Positions 8,123 to 17,315 of a stretch of DNA of 46,921 bases are shown here, in pieces. The notes beneath the pieces were generated by a model, which was not told the DNA's origin, did not search any database, and saw nothing but the letters and a program-made list of their open reading frames with translations. Every line of letters starts with the position of its first letter. Position 1 is the stretch's first letter. This DNA is from Acetobacter pasteurianus subsp. pasteurianus LMG 1262 = NBRC 106471 (GTDB taxonomy: Bacteria; Pseudomonadota; Alphaproteobacteria; Acetobacterales; Acetobacteraceae): NCBI RefSeq assembly GCF_000285275.1, contig NZ_CADO01000008.1:1-46921 (forward strand). Direction: 5' to 3'. A program made the translations under genes and the position numbers.

Positions 8123-9391
8123 TTAACTGATTTTTTCAATGCCCCCCATATATGGGCGCAGAACATCCGGGACGGTTACAGAGCCATCTTCGTTCTGATA
8201 ATTTTCCATAACCGCAATAAGGGTACGGCCTACAGCAAGGCCAGAACCATTTAACGTATGCACAAAAGCAGGTGCAGCACCGGCCTGCGGGCGATAACGG
8301 GCGTTCATGCGGCGCGCCTGAAAATCCCGCGTATTGGAGCACGAAGAAATTTCCCGCCAAGCATCCTGCCCCGGCAGCCATGCTTCAAGATCAAAGGTTT
8401 TAGCTGCGCCAAACCCGGTATCACCAGCACATAGCAGCACGCGGCGATACGGAATGTTCAACTTTTCCAGCACCTTTTCTGCACAGCGCGTCATGCGCTC
8501 ATGCTCGGCATCGCTTTCTTCTGGCGTGGTTACGGAAACCATTTCCACTTTTTCAAACTGATGCTGGCGGAGCATTCCACGCACATCTCGCCCAGCAGCA
8601 CCAGCCTCGCTCCGGAAGCACTGGCTCAGTGCTGTCATACGCAGCGGCAATGCCGATGCCTCCAGAATATCTCCAGAAACAGAAGCTGTAAGCGGCACCT
8701 CTGCTGTGGGAATAAGCCAGCGGCCATCTTCCGTACGGAAAGATTGATCTGCAAATTTTGGCAACTTGTCTGTTCCGTACATGGCATCATCATTCACCAT
8801 GACGGGCACCTGCGTTTCCGTATATCCGTGCTCGGTAACGTGCAGATCCAGCATGAACTGGCCCAAAGCACGCGCCAAACGTGCAATACCACCACGCAAC
8901 ACCACAAAACGTGAGCCAGAAAGCTTGGCTGCTGTTGCAAAATCCATCTGCTTCAGCGTTTCACCCAGCTCAAAATGCTGCTTGGGTGTAAACGTAAAGG
9001 TAGGTTTTGTACCCCATTCATGCTGCACCACGTTGGCGCTTTCATCCGGGCCTTCTGGCACGGTGGCATCCAAACGGTTTGGCAGGTTAGCCAAAAGTGC
9101 TGTGCTTTCACGCCCCAGCACATTTACCTGTTCTTCCAACGCTTCCATTTCTGCGCGCAGGGCCAAGCCTTCGGCTTCCAGATCACTGCTATCGCCACCA
9201 TTGCGCTTTAGTGCGCCAATTTCACGCGCCAGCGCTTTGCGGCGCCCCTGCTTTTCCTGCAACACGGTTTGGGCCTGGCGGCGTTCTTCATCCCATGCCA
9301 GCAATTTGGCAGAAACAGGCTCCACCCCACGGCGGGCAAGATCGGCATCAAAAGCAGCGGGATCAGCCCGCAGGGCGCGAATATCATGCAT
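8123..9391 (-). CDS. serS: seryl-tRNA synthetase
   Basis: A 422-residue class II aminoacyl-tRNA synthetase that charges tRNA-Ser. Residues 1-110 are the long antiparallel coiled-coil arm that grips the tRNA. The catalytic core shows motif 2 ([11 protein letters not shown]) and motif 3 ([16 protein letters not shown]). Length is typical. AGGAGG lies about eleven bases before the ATG. It is the last or next-to-last gene of a long minus-strand run and begins 18 bases after tatC, an order seen in many alphaproteobacteria. Confidence 0.97.
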   Translation of the reverse strand: MHDIRALRADPAAFDADLARRGVEPVSAKLLAWDEERRQAQTVLQEKQGRRKALAREIGALKRNGGDSSDLEAEGLALRAEMEALEEQVNVLGRESTALLANLPNRLDATVPEGPDESANVVQHEWGTKPTFTFTPKQHFELGETLKQMDFATAAKLSGSRFVVLRGGIARLARALGQFMLDLHVTEHGYTETQVPVMVNDDAMYGTDKLPKFADQSFRTEDGRWLIPTAEVPLTASVSGDILEASALPLRMTALSQCFRSEAGAAGRDVRGMLRQHQFEKVEMVSVTTPEESDAEHERMTRCAEKVLEKLNIPYRRVLLCAGDTGFGAAKTFDLEAWLPGQDAWREISSCSNTRDFQARRMNARYRPQAGAAPAFVHTLNGSGLAVGRTLIAVMENYQNEDGSVTVPDVLRPYMGGIEKIS

Positions 9392-9409
9392 GGGTTAGGG
9401 AACCTCCTG

Positions 9410-10225
9410 CTAGGTGTTGGATGTATCTTCCGCTTGGCTGGCCTTAAACTTAGGCTCGACCAAGCGCGCGCAGATAATGGAAATTTCGTAAAGTAAGACC
9501 AACGGCACGGCCAGACCGATCTGGGTAATGACATCTGGCGGCATCAGAATAGCGGCGATAACAAAAGCGCCCACAATGGCGTAGCGACGAAACCGGCGGA
9601 GCATATCTGCCGTAACAATGCCCACACGCGCCAGAAGCGTAAGCACCACTGGCAGTTCAAACGCCACGCCAAAGGCCATTATCAGTTTCATGACCAGTGA
9701 AAGATATTCGGAAACCTTGGCTTGCAGCTCAATCTGCACACCATCATGCCCAGCGCCTGCGGTCTGGAACGACAGGAAGAAACGCCATGCAATAGGGAAA
9801 ATAAAGTAATAAGCCAGCGATGCCCCAACCAGAAACAGAATGGGCGTTGCAATTAAAAACGGTGCAAAAGCACGCTTTTCCGACCGGTAAAGGCCGGGGG
9901 CGATAAAAATCCATGCCTGCATGGCCACAACGGGAAAAGACAGAAAAGCTGCACCAAAAAACGCCACACGAATGTATGTGAAAAATGCCTCATACAGTGC
10001 AGTGTAAATGAGATGCGGCTGTTCACCCTGCTGGCGCATAATTTCACCCAACGGGCGCGCCAGAAACAGATAGATATCACCTGCGTAGTGGTAACACAGC
10101 GCAAAACACAGAATAAAAGCCGCACCTGCCCATAACAAACGGCGGCGCAATTCTAGCAGATGTTCGATCAACGGCATTGGCTGATCGTGAATAGGATCTT
10201 CCCCCACGGTTTCGTTTTCGTTCAT
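9410..10225 (-). CDS. tatC: Sec-independent (Tat) translocase subunit TatC
   Basis: A 271-residue polytopic inner-membrane protein with six predicted helices. The conserved N-terminal signature PLIEHLLELRRRLL is the twin-arginine signal-peptide binding region, and the FxxExxFFxxxxxAFFGA stretch lies in the first periplasmic region. TatC recognises folded substrates with RR signal peptides together with TatB. Its ATG overlaps the tatB stop by four bases (ATGA), indicating translational coupling. The downstream neighbour is serS. Confidence 0.96.
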   Translation of the reverse strand: MNENETVGEDPIHDQPMPLIEHLLELRRRLLWAGAAFILCFALCYHYAGDIYLFLARPLGEIMRQQGEQPHLIYTALYEAFFTYIRVAFFGAAFLSFPVVAMQAWIFIAPGLYRSEKRAFAPFLIATPILFLVGASLAYYFIFPIAWRFFLSFQTAGAGHDGVQIELQAKVSEYLSLVMKLIMAFGVAFELPVVLTLLARVGIVTADMLRRFRRYAIVGAFVIAAILMPPDVITQIGLAVPLVLLYEISIICARLVEPKFKASQAEDTSNT

Positions 10226-10890
10226 GGTTGATGATCCATTATCTGCTGTTCTGGCTCAGCCCCTTTTGGCGGCTCTGGCTGTATATCCACGTCCTGCTGC
10301 CATGCCGGCCTGCTTGGGCCAGCCACACGCCCCAACCTTTCACCCGGCGCCACACTGCGCCCACCATGCATGACGCGCACTGGCGGCAAAAATGCCGGAG
10401 GGTGCAAGCGTTCCTGCTCCTTCAAAATGCGGCGCACAATATTGGGCGGCAGTTCTGGCGGGGCACTGGCAATATCTGCATCAGTTACAGTAGGCTCATA
10501 CGTGCTGGGCACATAAACAGAAGCATTGGTGGCACTTGGTGTGCTGGAAACGGGCATATCCAATGCACGAGGGCCTGCCGGAATATGCTTTTCAGCAATT
10601 TGTGGTGGTGGAGCGAAGGAACTGCTTAGCGTGCCATCGGAATCAATCGCCTTCATGATCCGATTACGTACGTTGAGATTTTTGAGGTCCCGAACCTGAT
10701 CGCGCACTTCTGTCAGATCGGCTTCACGCACCATTTCATCAACGTGAGACTGAAATTCCCCCGCCAGTTTGCGTGCCTTTTTTACAGCCCCTGCCAGCCC
10801 ACGAATGGCCACGGGCAAATCCTTCGGGCCGATCACGACCAGAGCCACGGCGCCAATCAGCGCGATTTCAGACCAGGCAAAATCAAACAT
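10222..10890 (-). CDS. tatB: Tat translocase subunit TatB
   Basis: A 222-residue protein. A single N-terminal membrane helix starts MFDFAWSEIALIGAVALVVIGP, containing the conserved glutamate at residue 8 and the GP hinge. An amphipathic helix and a long, proline-rich cytoplasmic tail follow. The MFDF start and the tail length distinguish it from TatA. TatB forms the receptor complex with TatC. An upstream in-frame TTG at 10944 would put 18 extra residues before the helix, so I use ATG 10890, which has GGAA upstream. No tatA lies between it and scpB, although tatA is often found at this position. Confidence 0.93.
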   Translation of the reverse strand: MFDFAWSEIALIGAVALVVIGPKDLPVAIRGLAGAVKKARKLAGEFQSHVDEMVREADLTEVRDQVRDLKNLNVRNRIMKAIDSDGTLSSSFAPPPQIAEKHIPAGPRALDMPVSSTPSATNASVYVPSTYEPTVTDADIASAPPELPPNIVRRILKEQERLHPPAFLPPVRVMHGGRSVAPGERLGRVAGPSRPAWQQDVDIQPEPPKGAEPEQQIMDHQP

Positions 10891-10962
10891 GGGCAGTTCC
10901 GTTGCTGCACGCACCGCACGGGAAAAACAAAAATGCCCGCGCAACCAGATGCAGAGTATCTA

Positions 10963-11829
10963 TCATGAGCCTTCTGACGCGGAAACATGCGGTTTTCTGC
11001 TTTCTTCCGCAACTTCTGGCATTTTCTCGGTCTGCATATCTGTATTTTCGGCAGCCGGGGCCAATCCAGCATCAGTTTGTAGTGCACTCTCTAACTGTGC
11101 ATCCGTGCCTGATATATCGTGTGTGTGTTCTGCCTGCTCAGCAACCTCTTCTGCATCATTTGCAAATGTGATTTCTGTTTGTGGGCGCCCCATTGCCCCG
11201 GCGTTTTCCGGCACTTCCACCAACAATTCTTCCCGGCGCGGCAGATCAGCCAAAGAACGTAAGCTGAAGTGACGCAAAAAATCCTGCGTTGTGCCCCACA
11301 ATACCGGCCGCCCCGGCACTTCCTTGCGCCCTTTAGGCATAATAAGCGCTGATTCTATCAGCGTATCCAGCACATTTTGCCCAAGGCTTACACCGCGTAT
11401 TTCTTCTATCTGCACGCGTGTACAGGGCTGGTGGTAAGCAATAATCGCCAGTGTTTCCATAACAGCGCGTGAAAAACGACGGGGCCGCTCCAGCACGCGC
11501 GTAAGGGCTGGCGCTAAGTCTGGCGCTGTCCGAAACTGCCACCCTCCGGCTATTTCAACAGGCATCACACCCCGCCCCTCGTAACGTTGCACAAGAGCTT
11601 GCAAAACAGACGTTACAAAGGCTGCCAGATTATCCACTGCATCCGGCACAAGCTGGCGCAATTCCAGCAGCTCCGCCAACCGACGCGCACTTACAGGTTC
11701 GGTAGACGCAAAAATAAGCGCTTCAGCCAAGCGCAAAGCTTCTTCTGAAACCATAGTGTTTTCAGGCTGAACTACCTTAATGGCCTCTGCACTTTCAGAA
11801 GCAGCATTATCCGCTATGTCCGTGGTCAT
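10963..11829 (-). CDS. scpB: segregation and condensation protein B
   Basis: A 288-residue protein whose middle (about residues 25-205) holds the two winged-helix domains of ScpB, including ALIFASTEPVS and the conserved VMETLAIIAYHQPCTRVQIEEIRGV block. ScpB dimerises and binds ScpA to form the kleisin complex that bridges SMC for chromosome condensation. The C-terminal tail of about 80 residues is acidic, low in complexity and poorly conserved, which is usual in alphaproteobacteria. The start overlaps the scpA stop by four bases (ATGA). Confidence 0.93.
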   Translation of the reverse strand: MTTDIADNAASESAEAIKVVQPENTMVSEEALRLAEALIFASTEPVSARRLAELLELRQLVPDAVDNLAAFVTSVLQALVQRYEGRGVMPVEIAGGWQFRTAPDLAPALTRVLERPRRFSRAVMETLAIIAYHQPCTRVQIEEIRGVSLGQNVLDTLIESALIMPKGRKEVPGRPVLWGTTQDFLRHFSLRSLADLPRREELLVEVPENAGAMGRPQTEITFANDAEEVAEQAEHTHDISGTDAQLESALQTDAGLAPAAENTDMQTEKMPEVAEESRKPHVSASEGS

Positions 11830-12737
11830 GAATTTTGCGCTTCTTCTGTGGCAAGTGCGTTTTCAGCACTATCTGGCTCATGCGTTTCTTCATGCGGACG
11901 TAGCATAATCTGCCCAAACACCTCTTCCTGCCGCAATTCTAGCCGTCCACTTTTTGCCAGTTCCAGACCAGCAATCAATGTGCCTGCCACGGCGGCACGC
12001 CGTTGGCGCACCGCATCCGCCCCTTCGGCTTGCTCTGGCAGAACATCGGGCAAAAACGCATCCAGACTGCTCCAGCCGGGAGGCGTTTCTCCTAACAAGC
12101 GAGTCAGCCTGCTTAAGGCATCTTGCACTGTCCAGAACCGTAACGTGCGTGGCGCATAAATACGCTTGCGGGCATTACGCCGCATGGCCGCCATATAGGC
12201 CCGCATAAGCTGCGGCATATCTAGCGCCAAACCAGAGCGGTCTATTTCCACCAGATCTTCTGCCACACCACGGGCAAACACATCGCGCCCCAATCTGGGC
12301 CTATCATCCAGCCAACGGGCCAGTTCACCCATGCAGGCAAGCTCTATCAGCCGTTCCTGCAAGAGTTCTGCGGCTTCTTCGCCCTCCACGGCAAGTTCAT
12401 CATCCGGAGGGAGCAGCAGGCGCGACTTAAGCCACGCTAGCCATGCCGCCATAACCAGCCAGTCTGCGGCCAGTTCCAGCCGAACCCGACGGGCATTTTC
12501 TACAACCGCAAGATATTGTTCTACCAGTTGCAGAATGGAAATACGCGCCAGATCGACCTTTTGCGCCCGAGCCAGATCAAGCAGAAGATCCATAGGACCT
12601 TCAAACCCATCCAGACGCAACAGCGGCACACGCGGCGCCTGCTCCGCCTGTGCATCGGCATGAGCAGACAGTGCGCCAGTTGCCTCTACTGGGCCTGACG
12701 CACCTTCAATATCTGCCTGCGTGTGTCCTGCTTCCAT
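11826..12737 (-). CDS. scpA: segregation and condensation protein A (kleisin)
   Basis: A 303-residue kleisin with the typical N-terminal SMC-neck-binding motif LDGFEGPMDLLLDLARAQKVDL and the LAWLKSRLLLP helix; the C-terminal winged helix binds the SMC head. It works with SMC and ScpB. The start is uncertain: ATG 12737 falls 20 bases after the SPOR gene stop, while the in-frame ATG 12779 would overlap that gene by 22 bases. Neither has a clear ribosome site. The first 40 residues are not conserved in the family, so the choice does not affect function. Confidence 0.9.
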   Translation of the reverse strand: MEAGHTQADIEGASGPVEATGALSAHADAQAEQAPRVPLLRLDGFEGPMDLLLDLARAQKVDLARISILQLVEQYLAVVENARRVRLELAADWLVMAAWLAWLKSRLLLPPDDELAVEGEEAAELLQERLIELACMGELARWLDDRPRLGRDVFARGVAEDLVEIDRSGLALDMPQLMRAYMAAMRRNARKRIYAPRTLRFWTVQDALSRLTRLLGETPPGWSSLDAFLPDVLPEQAEGADAVRQRRAAVAGTLIAGLELAKSGRLELRQEEVFGQIMLRPHEETHEPDSAENALATEEAQNS

Positions 12738-12757
12738 TCTGCCAGACCAGTTGCAAC

Positions 12758-13756
12758 TTACTGCCGCACGACCATGCATGCCATACCGCGTTCTCGCACC
12801 GCAGAGCAGAATTCACGTGCAGTTGCCACAGAAGCAAAGCCCTTTACGCGCAAGCGATAGAACGTGGCGTTATTCTGCTCCGTCCGCACAAAGGAAGGCG
12901 TGCTATCTCCGAACAAGGTGGGATAACGAGATTTCAGGCGCGACCACTCTTTACGCGCTTCATCTTCGTTCTGCACCGCAGCCAACTGCACCTGATACTT
13001 CCCGCCCTCTACACCACCATGTGGCACAGTGGATGCTTTTGTATCAGCCGGTGCCGCTTTACTTGCCACAGCAGTATCCTTGACGGGAGCTGGGGTTGCT
13101 GGCTTTGGTTTCGGGCTACTTTCGGCTGATTGTGCAGCCGCTGCGGCATCCCCTTCCTCTCCGCCGGTAGAAGCTTCGGTTTCTTCCTGCGCAGAAGTGC
13201 TTTGTGCATCTGCCGGAGGCGCTGCTGCGGGTGCCTGTTGATCTGCCGATTGCCCTGCACCTGCTCCTTCAGCACCGGTTGCCGGAGTGGGTGCCCCCTC
13301 CGGTTTACCAGAATCCTCTTCACCCTGCGCACCATATTGGGCTGCCAGAGCTTCTGGGTTAGGTTTTTCCGGGGCAGGAACAGGATGCGCCTTTGCATCA
13401 CCATCTTCATCCGGCATGGCAACAGAATCAAGCTGCATCCCACCCGGATCAACCGGCTTTGTACGCATGGAAACCGGTGGCGGCCCCATAATGGGGATAC
13501 CGTGCTGATGGTGCCCCACCAGCGCCCAACCACCAATACCCAACACCAGCAAACCGCCCAGACCAGCAGCCCCATAAACCAGACGCCGCGTGCCCGTATC
13601 ACTGCTTAAAAAGCGGGTCAGCACGTTTTCGGTTGGGCGGCCACCTACGGCTGCTGGTCGCGTAGGTGCCGGATCTTCGTAATCCATGCTCATGCGCTCA
13701 CGCGCACGGCTGATTCTGTCATCCGCTGAAAATTTGGGTCGGTCTTCATCACTCAT
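12758..13756 (-). CDS. SPOR-domain membrane protein
   Basis: A 332-residue protein. It has a short charged cytoplasmic N-terminus, one membrane helix at about residues 58-80, a long low-complexity linker rich in A, P, E, Q and S (about 110-245), and a C-terminal SPOR domain (about 250-332, YQVQLAAVQNEDEARKEW onward). SPOR domains bind denuded septal peptidoglycan glycans, so the protein probably acts at the division site. In related bacteria a SPOR gene lies between argS and nagZ or scpA, as here. It shares a single base with the argS stop (TGATG). Confidence 0.88.
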   Translation of the reverse strand: MSDEDRPKFSADDRISRARERMSMDYEDPAPTRPAAVGGRPTENVLTRFLSSDTGTRRLVYGAAGLGGLLVLGIGGWALVGHHQHGIPIMGPPPVSMRTKPVDPGGMQLDSVAMPDEDGDAKAHPVPAPEKPNPEALAAQYGAQGEEDSGKPEGAPTPATGAEGAGAGQSADQQAPAAAPPADAQSTSAQEETEASTGGEEGDAAAAAQSAESSPKPKPATPAPVKDTAVASKAAPADTKASTVPHGGVEGGKYQVQLAAVQNEDEARKEWSRLKSRYPTLFGDSTPSFVRTEQNNATFYRLRVKGFASVATAREFCSAVRERGMACMVVRQ

Positions 13757-15555
13757 CAGCGCATTTCCTCCACGGGTTCCACACCCATGACTGCAAGACC
13801 AGAGCGGATAACCACCGCGGTAGCTGCAACAAGGGCCAGACGCGCACGGGTGGACTCTACAGCATCAGGCTGGAGAAAGCGCAAAGAGGCATCGTCCCGG
13901 CCACGATTCCAGAGGGCATGAAAATCACCCGCCACATCAGCAAGGTAGAAGGCCACACGATGGGGCTCCCGCGCAAGCGCTGCGGCTTCCACCATACGCG
14001 GCCATTCTGCCAGACGACGGATAAGCGCCATTTCCGCATCAGATGTCAGAGATTCGAGCGATGCAGAGGCCAAAGCGGCATCATCCGTCTCACCATACGC
14101 AGCGGCTTCTACTGCGGCCCGCAACACGGAGCGGCAGCGGGCATGAGCATACTGCACATAAAAGACCGGGTTATCACGCTGCTGCGCCACAACCAGATCA
14201 AGATCGAATTCCATCTGGGCGTCGCTCTTACGGGTAAGCATGGTAAAACGCACCGCATCACGCCCGACTTCATCAATCAGATCACGCAGCGTGACAAACG
14301 TACCAGCACGTTTGGACATTTTAACAGGCTGTCCATCACGCAGAATATGGACAATCTGGCACAACACCACTTCAAGCGGCACCGTATCGCCCGTAATCGC
14401 CTTAACAGCGGCCTTCATCCGTTTGACGTAGCCACCGTGATCAGCACCCCAGACGTCAATCATCATCTGCGCGCCACGGGCTACTTTGTCTGCATGATAG
14501 CCGATATCGTTGGCAAAGTAAGTATTGGTGCCATCAGACTTGCGCAGCGGACGATCAACATCATCCCCAAACTGAGTGGAACGGAACAGAAGCTGCTCGC
14601 GCTCTTCCCAATCTTCCGGCAGCTTGCCTTTGGGGGGCTCCAGCACGCCTTCATACAACAGGCCTTGCTGTTCCAGCTTGCTGATAGCCGCATCTGTTAC
14701 GCCACGGCGCAGCACTTCGGCTTCTGATGTGAACACATCATGATGCACGCCAAGGGCTGCCAAATCTTCCTTGATAGCCGTGAGCATATGCGCCACGGCA
14801 AAACCGCGCACTGTTTCCAGCCATGTGGCTTCTGGCGCAGGCAGGGGGCTTCCATCGGCGTCGGTTTCTGTCAGCTTGTTTCCGTATTCCGCAGCCAGTT
14901 CCATACCTACGGGAATAAGGTATTCCCCTTGATATTGCAGGCCACCCGGTGCCAATGCAGAAAAATCATCCTGCGTCATTTTGGTGCCAAGGGCTTGCAG
15001 GTAACGCCAGTAGGCTGCCCATGCCAGCGCCCTTACCTGCGCACCGGCATCATTAATGTAAAATTCCTTGGTAACGGCAAAGCCGGCCTTGGCCATAAGG
15101 TTGGCAAGGGCATCCCCCACCACAGCGCCACGGCAATGCCCAACATGCATTGGCCCGGTTGGGTTGGCGGAAACATATTCCACATTCACCCGTAAGCCCT
15201 TGCCTGCCTGAGATGCCCCATAGGCTTCACCCGCATTCAACACTGCGGGCAAAATGCCGCGCATGACATCGGGCTTGAGCGTGATGTTGACAAAGCCCGG
15301 CCCTGCAGCGGCTACCGAGGCAACTCCTTCTACCTTTTGCAGGGCGGTTACCAGATCAGCCGCAATATCTGCCGGTTTACGGCGTGCCGTCTTGGCCAGC
15401 AGCAGAGCGGCGTTGGTTGCCATATCTCCGTGCGAAGGATCTCGCGTTGGGGTCAGTTCCACGCGGGCCAGCGTTTCTTCCGGCACATTGGGCAGCAGTT
15501 CCTGCACAATGGCCAGAACATGTTGACGGTAACGCTGAAACACACAGTCAGACAT
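13756..15555 (-). CDS. argS: arginyl-tRNA synthetase
   Basis: A 599-residue class I synthetase charging tRNA-Arg. The N-terminal additional domain covers about residues 1-110. The HIGH-like motif reads NPTGPMHVGHCRGAVVGDAL, and the KMSKRAGTFVTLRDLI block corresponds to the KMSKS loop. The DALR anticodon-binding domain closes the protein. Length is normal. It follows dgt by 47 bases and overlaps the next gene by one base, so it belongs to the same transcription unit. Confidence 0.97.
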   Translation of the reverse strand: MSDCVFQRYRQHVLAIVQELLPNVPEETLARVELTPTRDPSHGDMATNAALLLAKTARRKPADIAADLVTALQKVEGVASVAAAGPGFVNITLKPDVMRGILPAVLNAGEAYGASQAGKGLRVNVEYVSANPTGPMHVGHCRGAVVGDALANLMAKAGFAVTKEFYINDAGAQVRALAWAAYWRYLQALGTKMTQDDFSALAPGGLQYQGEYLIPVGMELAAEYGNKLTETDADGSPLPAPEATWLETVRGFAVAHMLTAIKEDLAALGVHHDVFTSEAEVLRRGVTDAAISKLEQQGLLYEGVLEPPKGKLPEDWEEREQLLFRSTQFGDDVDRPLRKSDGTNTYFANDIGYHADKVARGAQMMIDVWGADHGGYVKRMKAAVKAITGDTVPLEVVLCQIVHILRDGQPVKMSKRAGTFVTLRDLIDEVGRDAVRFTMLTRKSDAQMEFDLDLVVAQQRDNPVFYVQYAHARCRSVLRAAVEAAAYGETDDAALASASLESLTSDAEMALIRRLAEWPRMVEAAALAREPHRVAFYLADVAGDFHALWNRGRDDASLRFLQPDAVESTRARLALVAATAVVIRSGLAVMGVEPVEEMR

Positions 15556-15602
15556 AAAACACTTAACCCCGTAATAGTAAGAAAGCGCTGAAAGCGCGTT
15601 TA

Positions 15603-16763
15603 TCAGCCTGCAACAGACAGGTCAGTCAACCGTCTATGTTCTTCCATGGCGTAGCGATCTGTCATGGAAGCCACATAATCCGCCACCACACGCCGTAACC
15701 CTGTGGCATCTTTTCCCTCTGCCTCACGCTGCCATTCAGCCGGCAACAGAGATGGCGACTCCGTAAGCGTATCAAAAAGCTCCGCTGTAACGTGCCGGGC
15801 TTTGTGCGTCATACGGTTTACACGCCAATGGCGATACAGATGCGCAAACAGAAACTTGCGGATACCTTTGTTGGCTTGGGCCATGGGTTCATGAAACGCC
15901 ACAACCGGACCTGATGCTGCACGTATATCCTCCACATTTCGGGGTGCCAGATCCTGCAGGCGTTCACGCGTGCAGATCAACACATCTGTCACCAGCTTAT
16001 GAATAACGCGGCGCACCATTTCATGCCGGATACGCTGTAAGGTCCGCTTATCCTGAGAAGGCAGATCAGCGGCGGCCTTCCGTACTTCAAACAGTTCTTC
16101 CCCCACCACTGGCACATCCACCAGATCATCCAGCGAGAGCAGGCCTGACTTCACGCCATCGTCCAGATCATGCCCGTGATAGGCAATGTCATCTGCCAGC
16201 GCTGCCACCTGTGCCTCGGCTGAGGCGTATGTGGAAAGTTCCAGCGGGAACAGTGCATCCAATTCCAATAGCCGTGCAGATGGACGTTTGACCGGCCCAT
16301 TATGCTTGGCCAACCCTTCCAACGTTTCCCATGTCAGATTCAATCCATCAAACGCCAGATAGCGGCGTTCCTTCAGCATCACTTGCCGGAGGGCCTGCGT
16401 GTTATGGTCAAACCCGCCCCATTCCTGCATGTGGGCCGCCAGTGCATCTTCCCCCGCATGCCCAAAAGGTGTGTGCCCCAGATCATGCGCCAGAGCGACA
16501 GCTTCTGTCAGATCTTCATCCAGCTTTAGAAACCGAGCCATGGAGCGGGCCACCTGAGCCACTTCCAAGGAATGCGTCAGGCGCGTGCGGAAGAAATCTC
16601 CCTCATGGTTCACAAACACCTGCGTTTTATATTGCAGGCGACGAAAGCCTGACGAATGGATGACTCTATCCCGATCACGCTGCCACGGTGAACGTGTCAG
16701 AGATTCCGGCTCATCATAAAGGCGGCGCGCCCGGCCTTCTCCCGGTTGAACGGCATAGGGCAT
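15603..16763 (-). CDS. dgt: dGTPase-like HD-domain triphosphohydrolase
   Basis: A 386-residue HD-superfamily enzyme of the deoxyguanosinetriphosphate triphosphohydrolase-like type 2 family. It shows FRRLQYKTQVF, RLTHSLEVAQVARS, and AHDLGHTPFGHAGE, which supply the H...HD...D metal ligands. Family members cleave dNTPs to deoxynucleoside and triphosphate and help control nucleotide pools. I use ATG 16763 because AGGGA precedes it at good spacing; an in-frame GTG at 16823 adds 20 residues but lacks a ribosome site. It heads the argS-scp-tat-serS run and is divergent from the Fe-S carrier gene, the arrangement known from other alphaproteobacteria. Confidence 0.92.
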   Translation of the reverse strand: MPYAVQPGEGRARRLYDEPESLTRSPWQRDRDRVIHSSGFRRLQYKTQVFVNHEGDFFRTRLTHSLEVAQVARSMARFLKLDEDLTEAVALAHDLGHTPFGHAGEDALAAHMQEWGGFDHNTQALRQVMLKERRYLAFDGLNLTWETLEGLAKHNGPVKRPSARLLELDALFPLELSTYASAEAQVAALADDIAYHGHDLDDGVKSGLLSLDDLVDVPVVGEELFEVRKAAADLPSQDKRTLQRIRHEMVRRVIHKLVTDVLICTRERLQDLAPRNVEDIRAASGPVVAFHEPMAQANKGIRKFLFAHLYRHWRVNRMTHKARHVTAELFDTLTESPSLLPAEWQREAEGKDATGLRRVVADYVASMTDRYAMEEHRRLTDLSVAG

Positions 16764-16946
16764 CAGATCCCTGCATTCTGTCGTGTCTGGCACTCCTGCG
16801 GTTTCCTTTGCTGCACGGTCCACCAGCGTGTTGCCGGTATCTAATCCGAATGAAGCTTATAGGAGTTTAGAATATTCCGCCAAAGTTGACTATTCTTGGC
16901 ATCTTGCCCCTTCAAACCAGAAGGCACGCAAGCTATTTAAGAGAGT

Positions 16947-17315
16947 ATGACACAGCCAACACCCTTTTCCGTTTCGGAATCTGCAGCAAACCGCATTGCC
17001 AGCGTGATTGCTAAAAAGCAGGCAACTGCCGCCCCAGAAAAACCAGCACCTGTTGCCATGCGGGTATCTGTAGAAGCCGGAGGGTGTAACGGCTTTCAGT
17101 ATCTCTTCACGCTTATTCCTGAGGCTGATATTGCAGCCGATGATACACGCATAGAAAGAAACGGTGCGCTGGTGGTCGTGGACTCAGCCAGCATGGATTT
17201 GCTGGCCGGTGCAGAGCTTGATTTTGCAGACAAGCTGATGGGCGCACATTTTGCAGTAAACAACCCCAATGCAGCGTCTTCCTGCGGCTGTGGCACAAGC
17301 TTTTCTGTGGCATGA
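16947..17315 (+). CDS. erpA: A-type iron-sulfur cluster carrier (ErpA/IscA family)
   Basis: A 122-residue HesB/IscA-type protein with the three conserved cysteines C47 (GGCNGFQY), C113 and C115 (SCGCGTSF). These hold an Fe-S cluster for delivery to target enzymes. The first 35 residues are a little longer than in E. coli ErpA. The symbol is by family and context; a strict choice between ErpA and other A-type carriers needs a phylogeny. The exonuclease gene starts inside its stop codon (ATGA). A TTTAGAA half-site lies about 80 bases upstream. Confidence 0.9.
   Translation: MTQPTPFSVSESAANRIASVIAKKQATAAPEKPAPVAMRVSVEAGGCNGFQYLFTLIPEADIAADDTRIERNGALVVVDSASMDLLAGAELDFADKLMGAHFAVNNPNAASSCGCGTSFSVA

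Noticed and set aside
13918-14727. 269-codon open frame antisense to argS
   Set aside because: It lies fully within a conserved synthetase, with no ribosome site and no protein features of its own.
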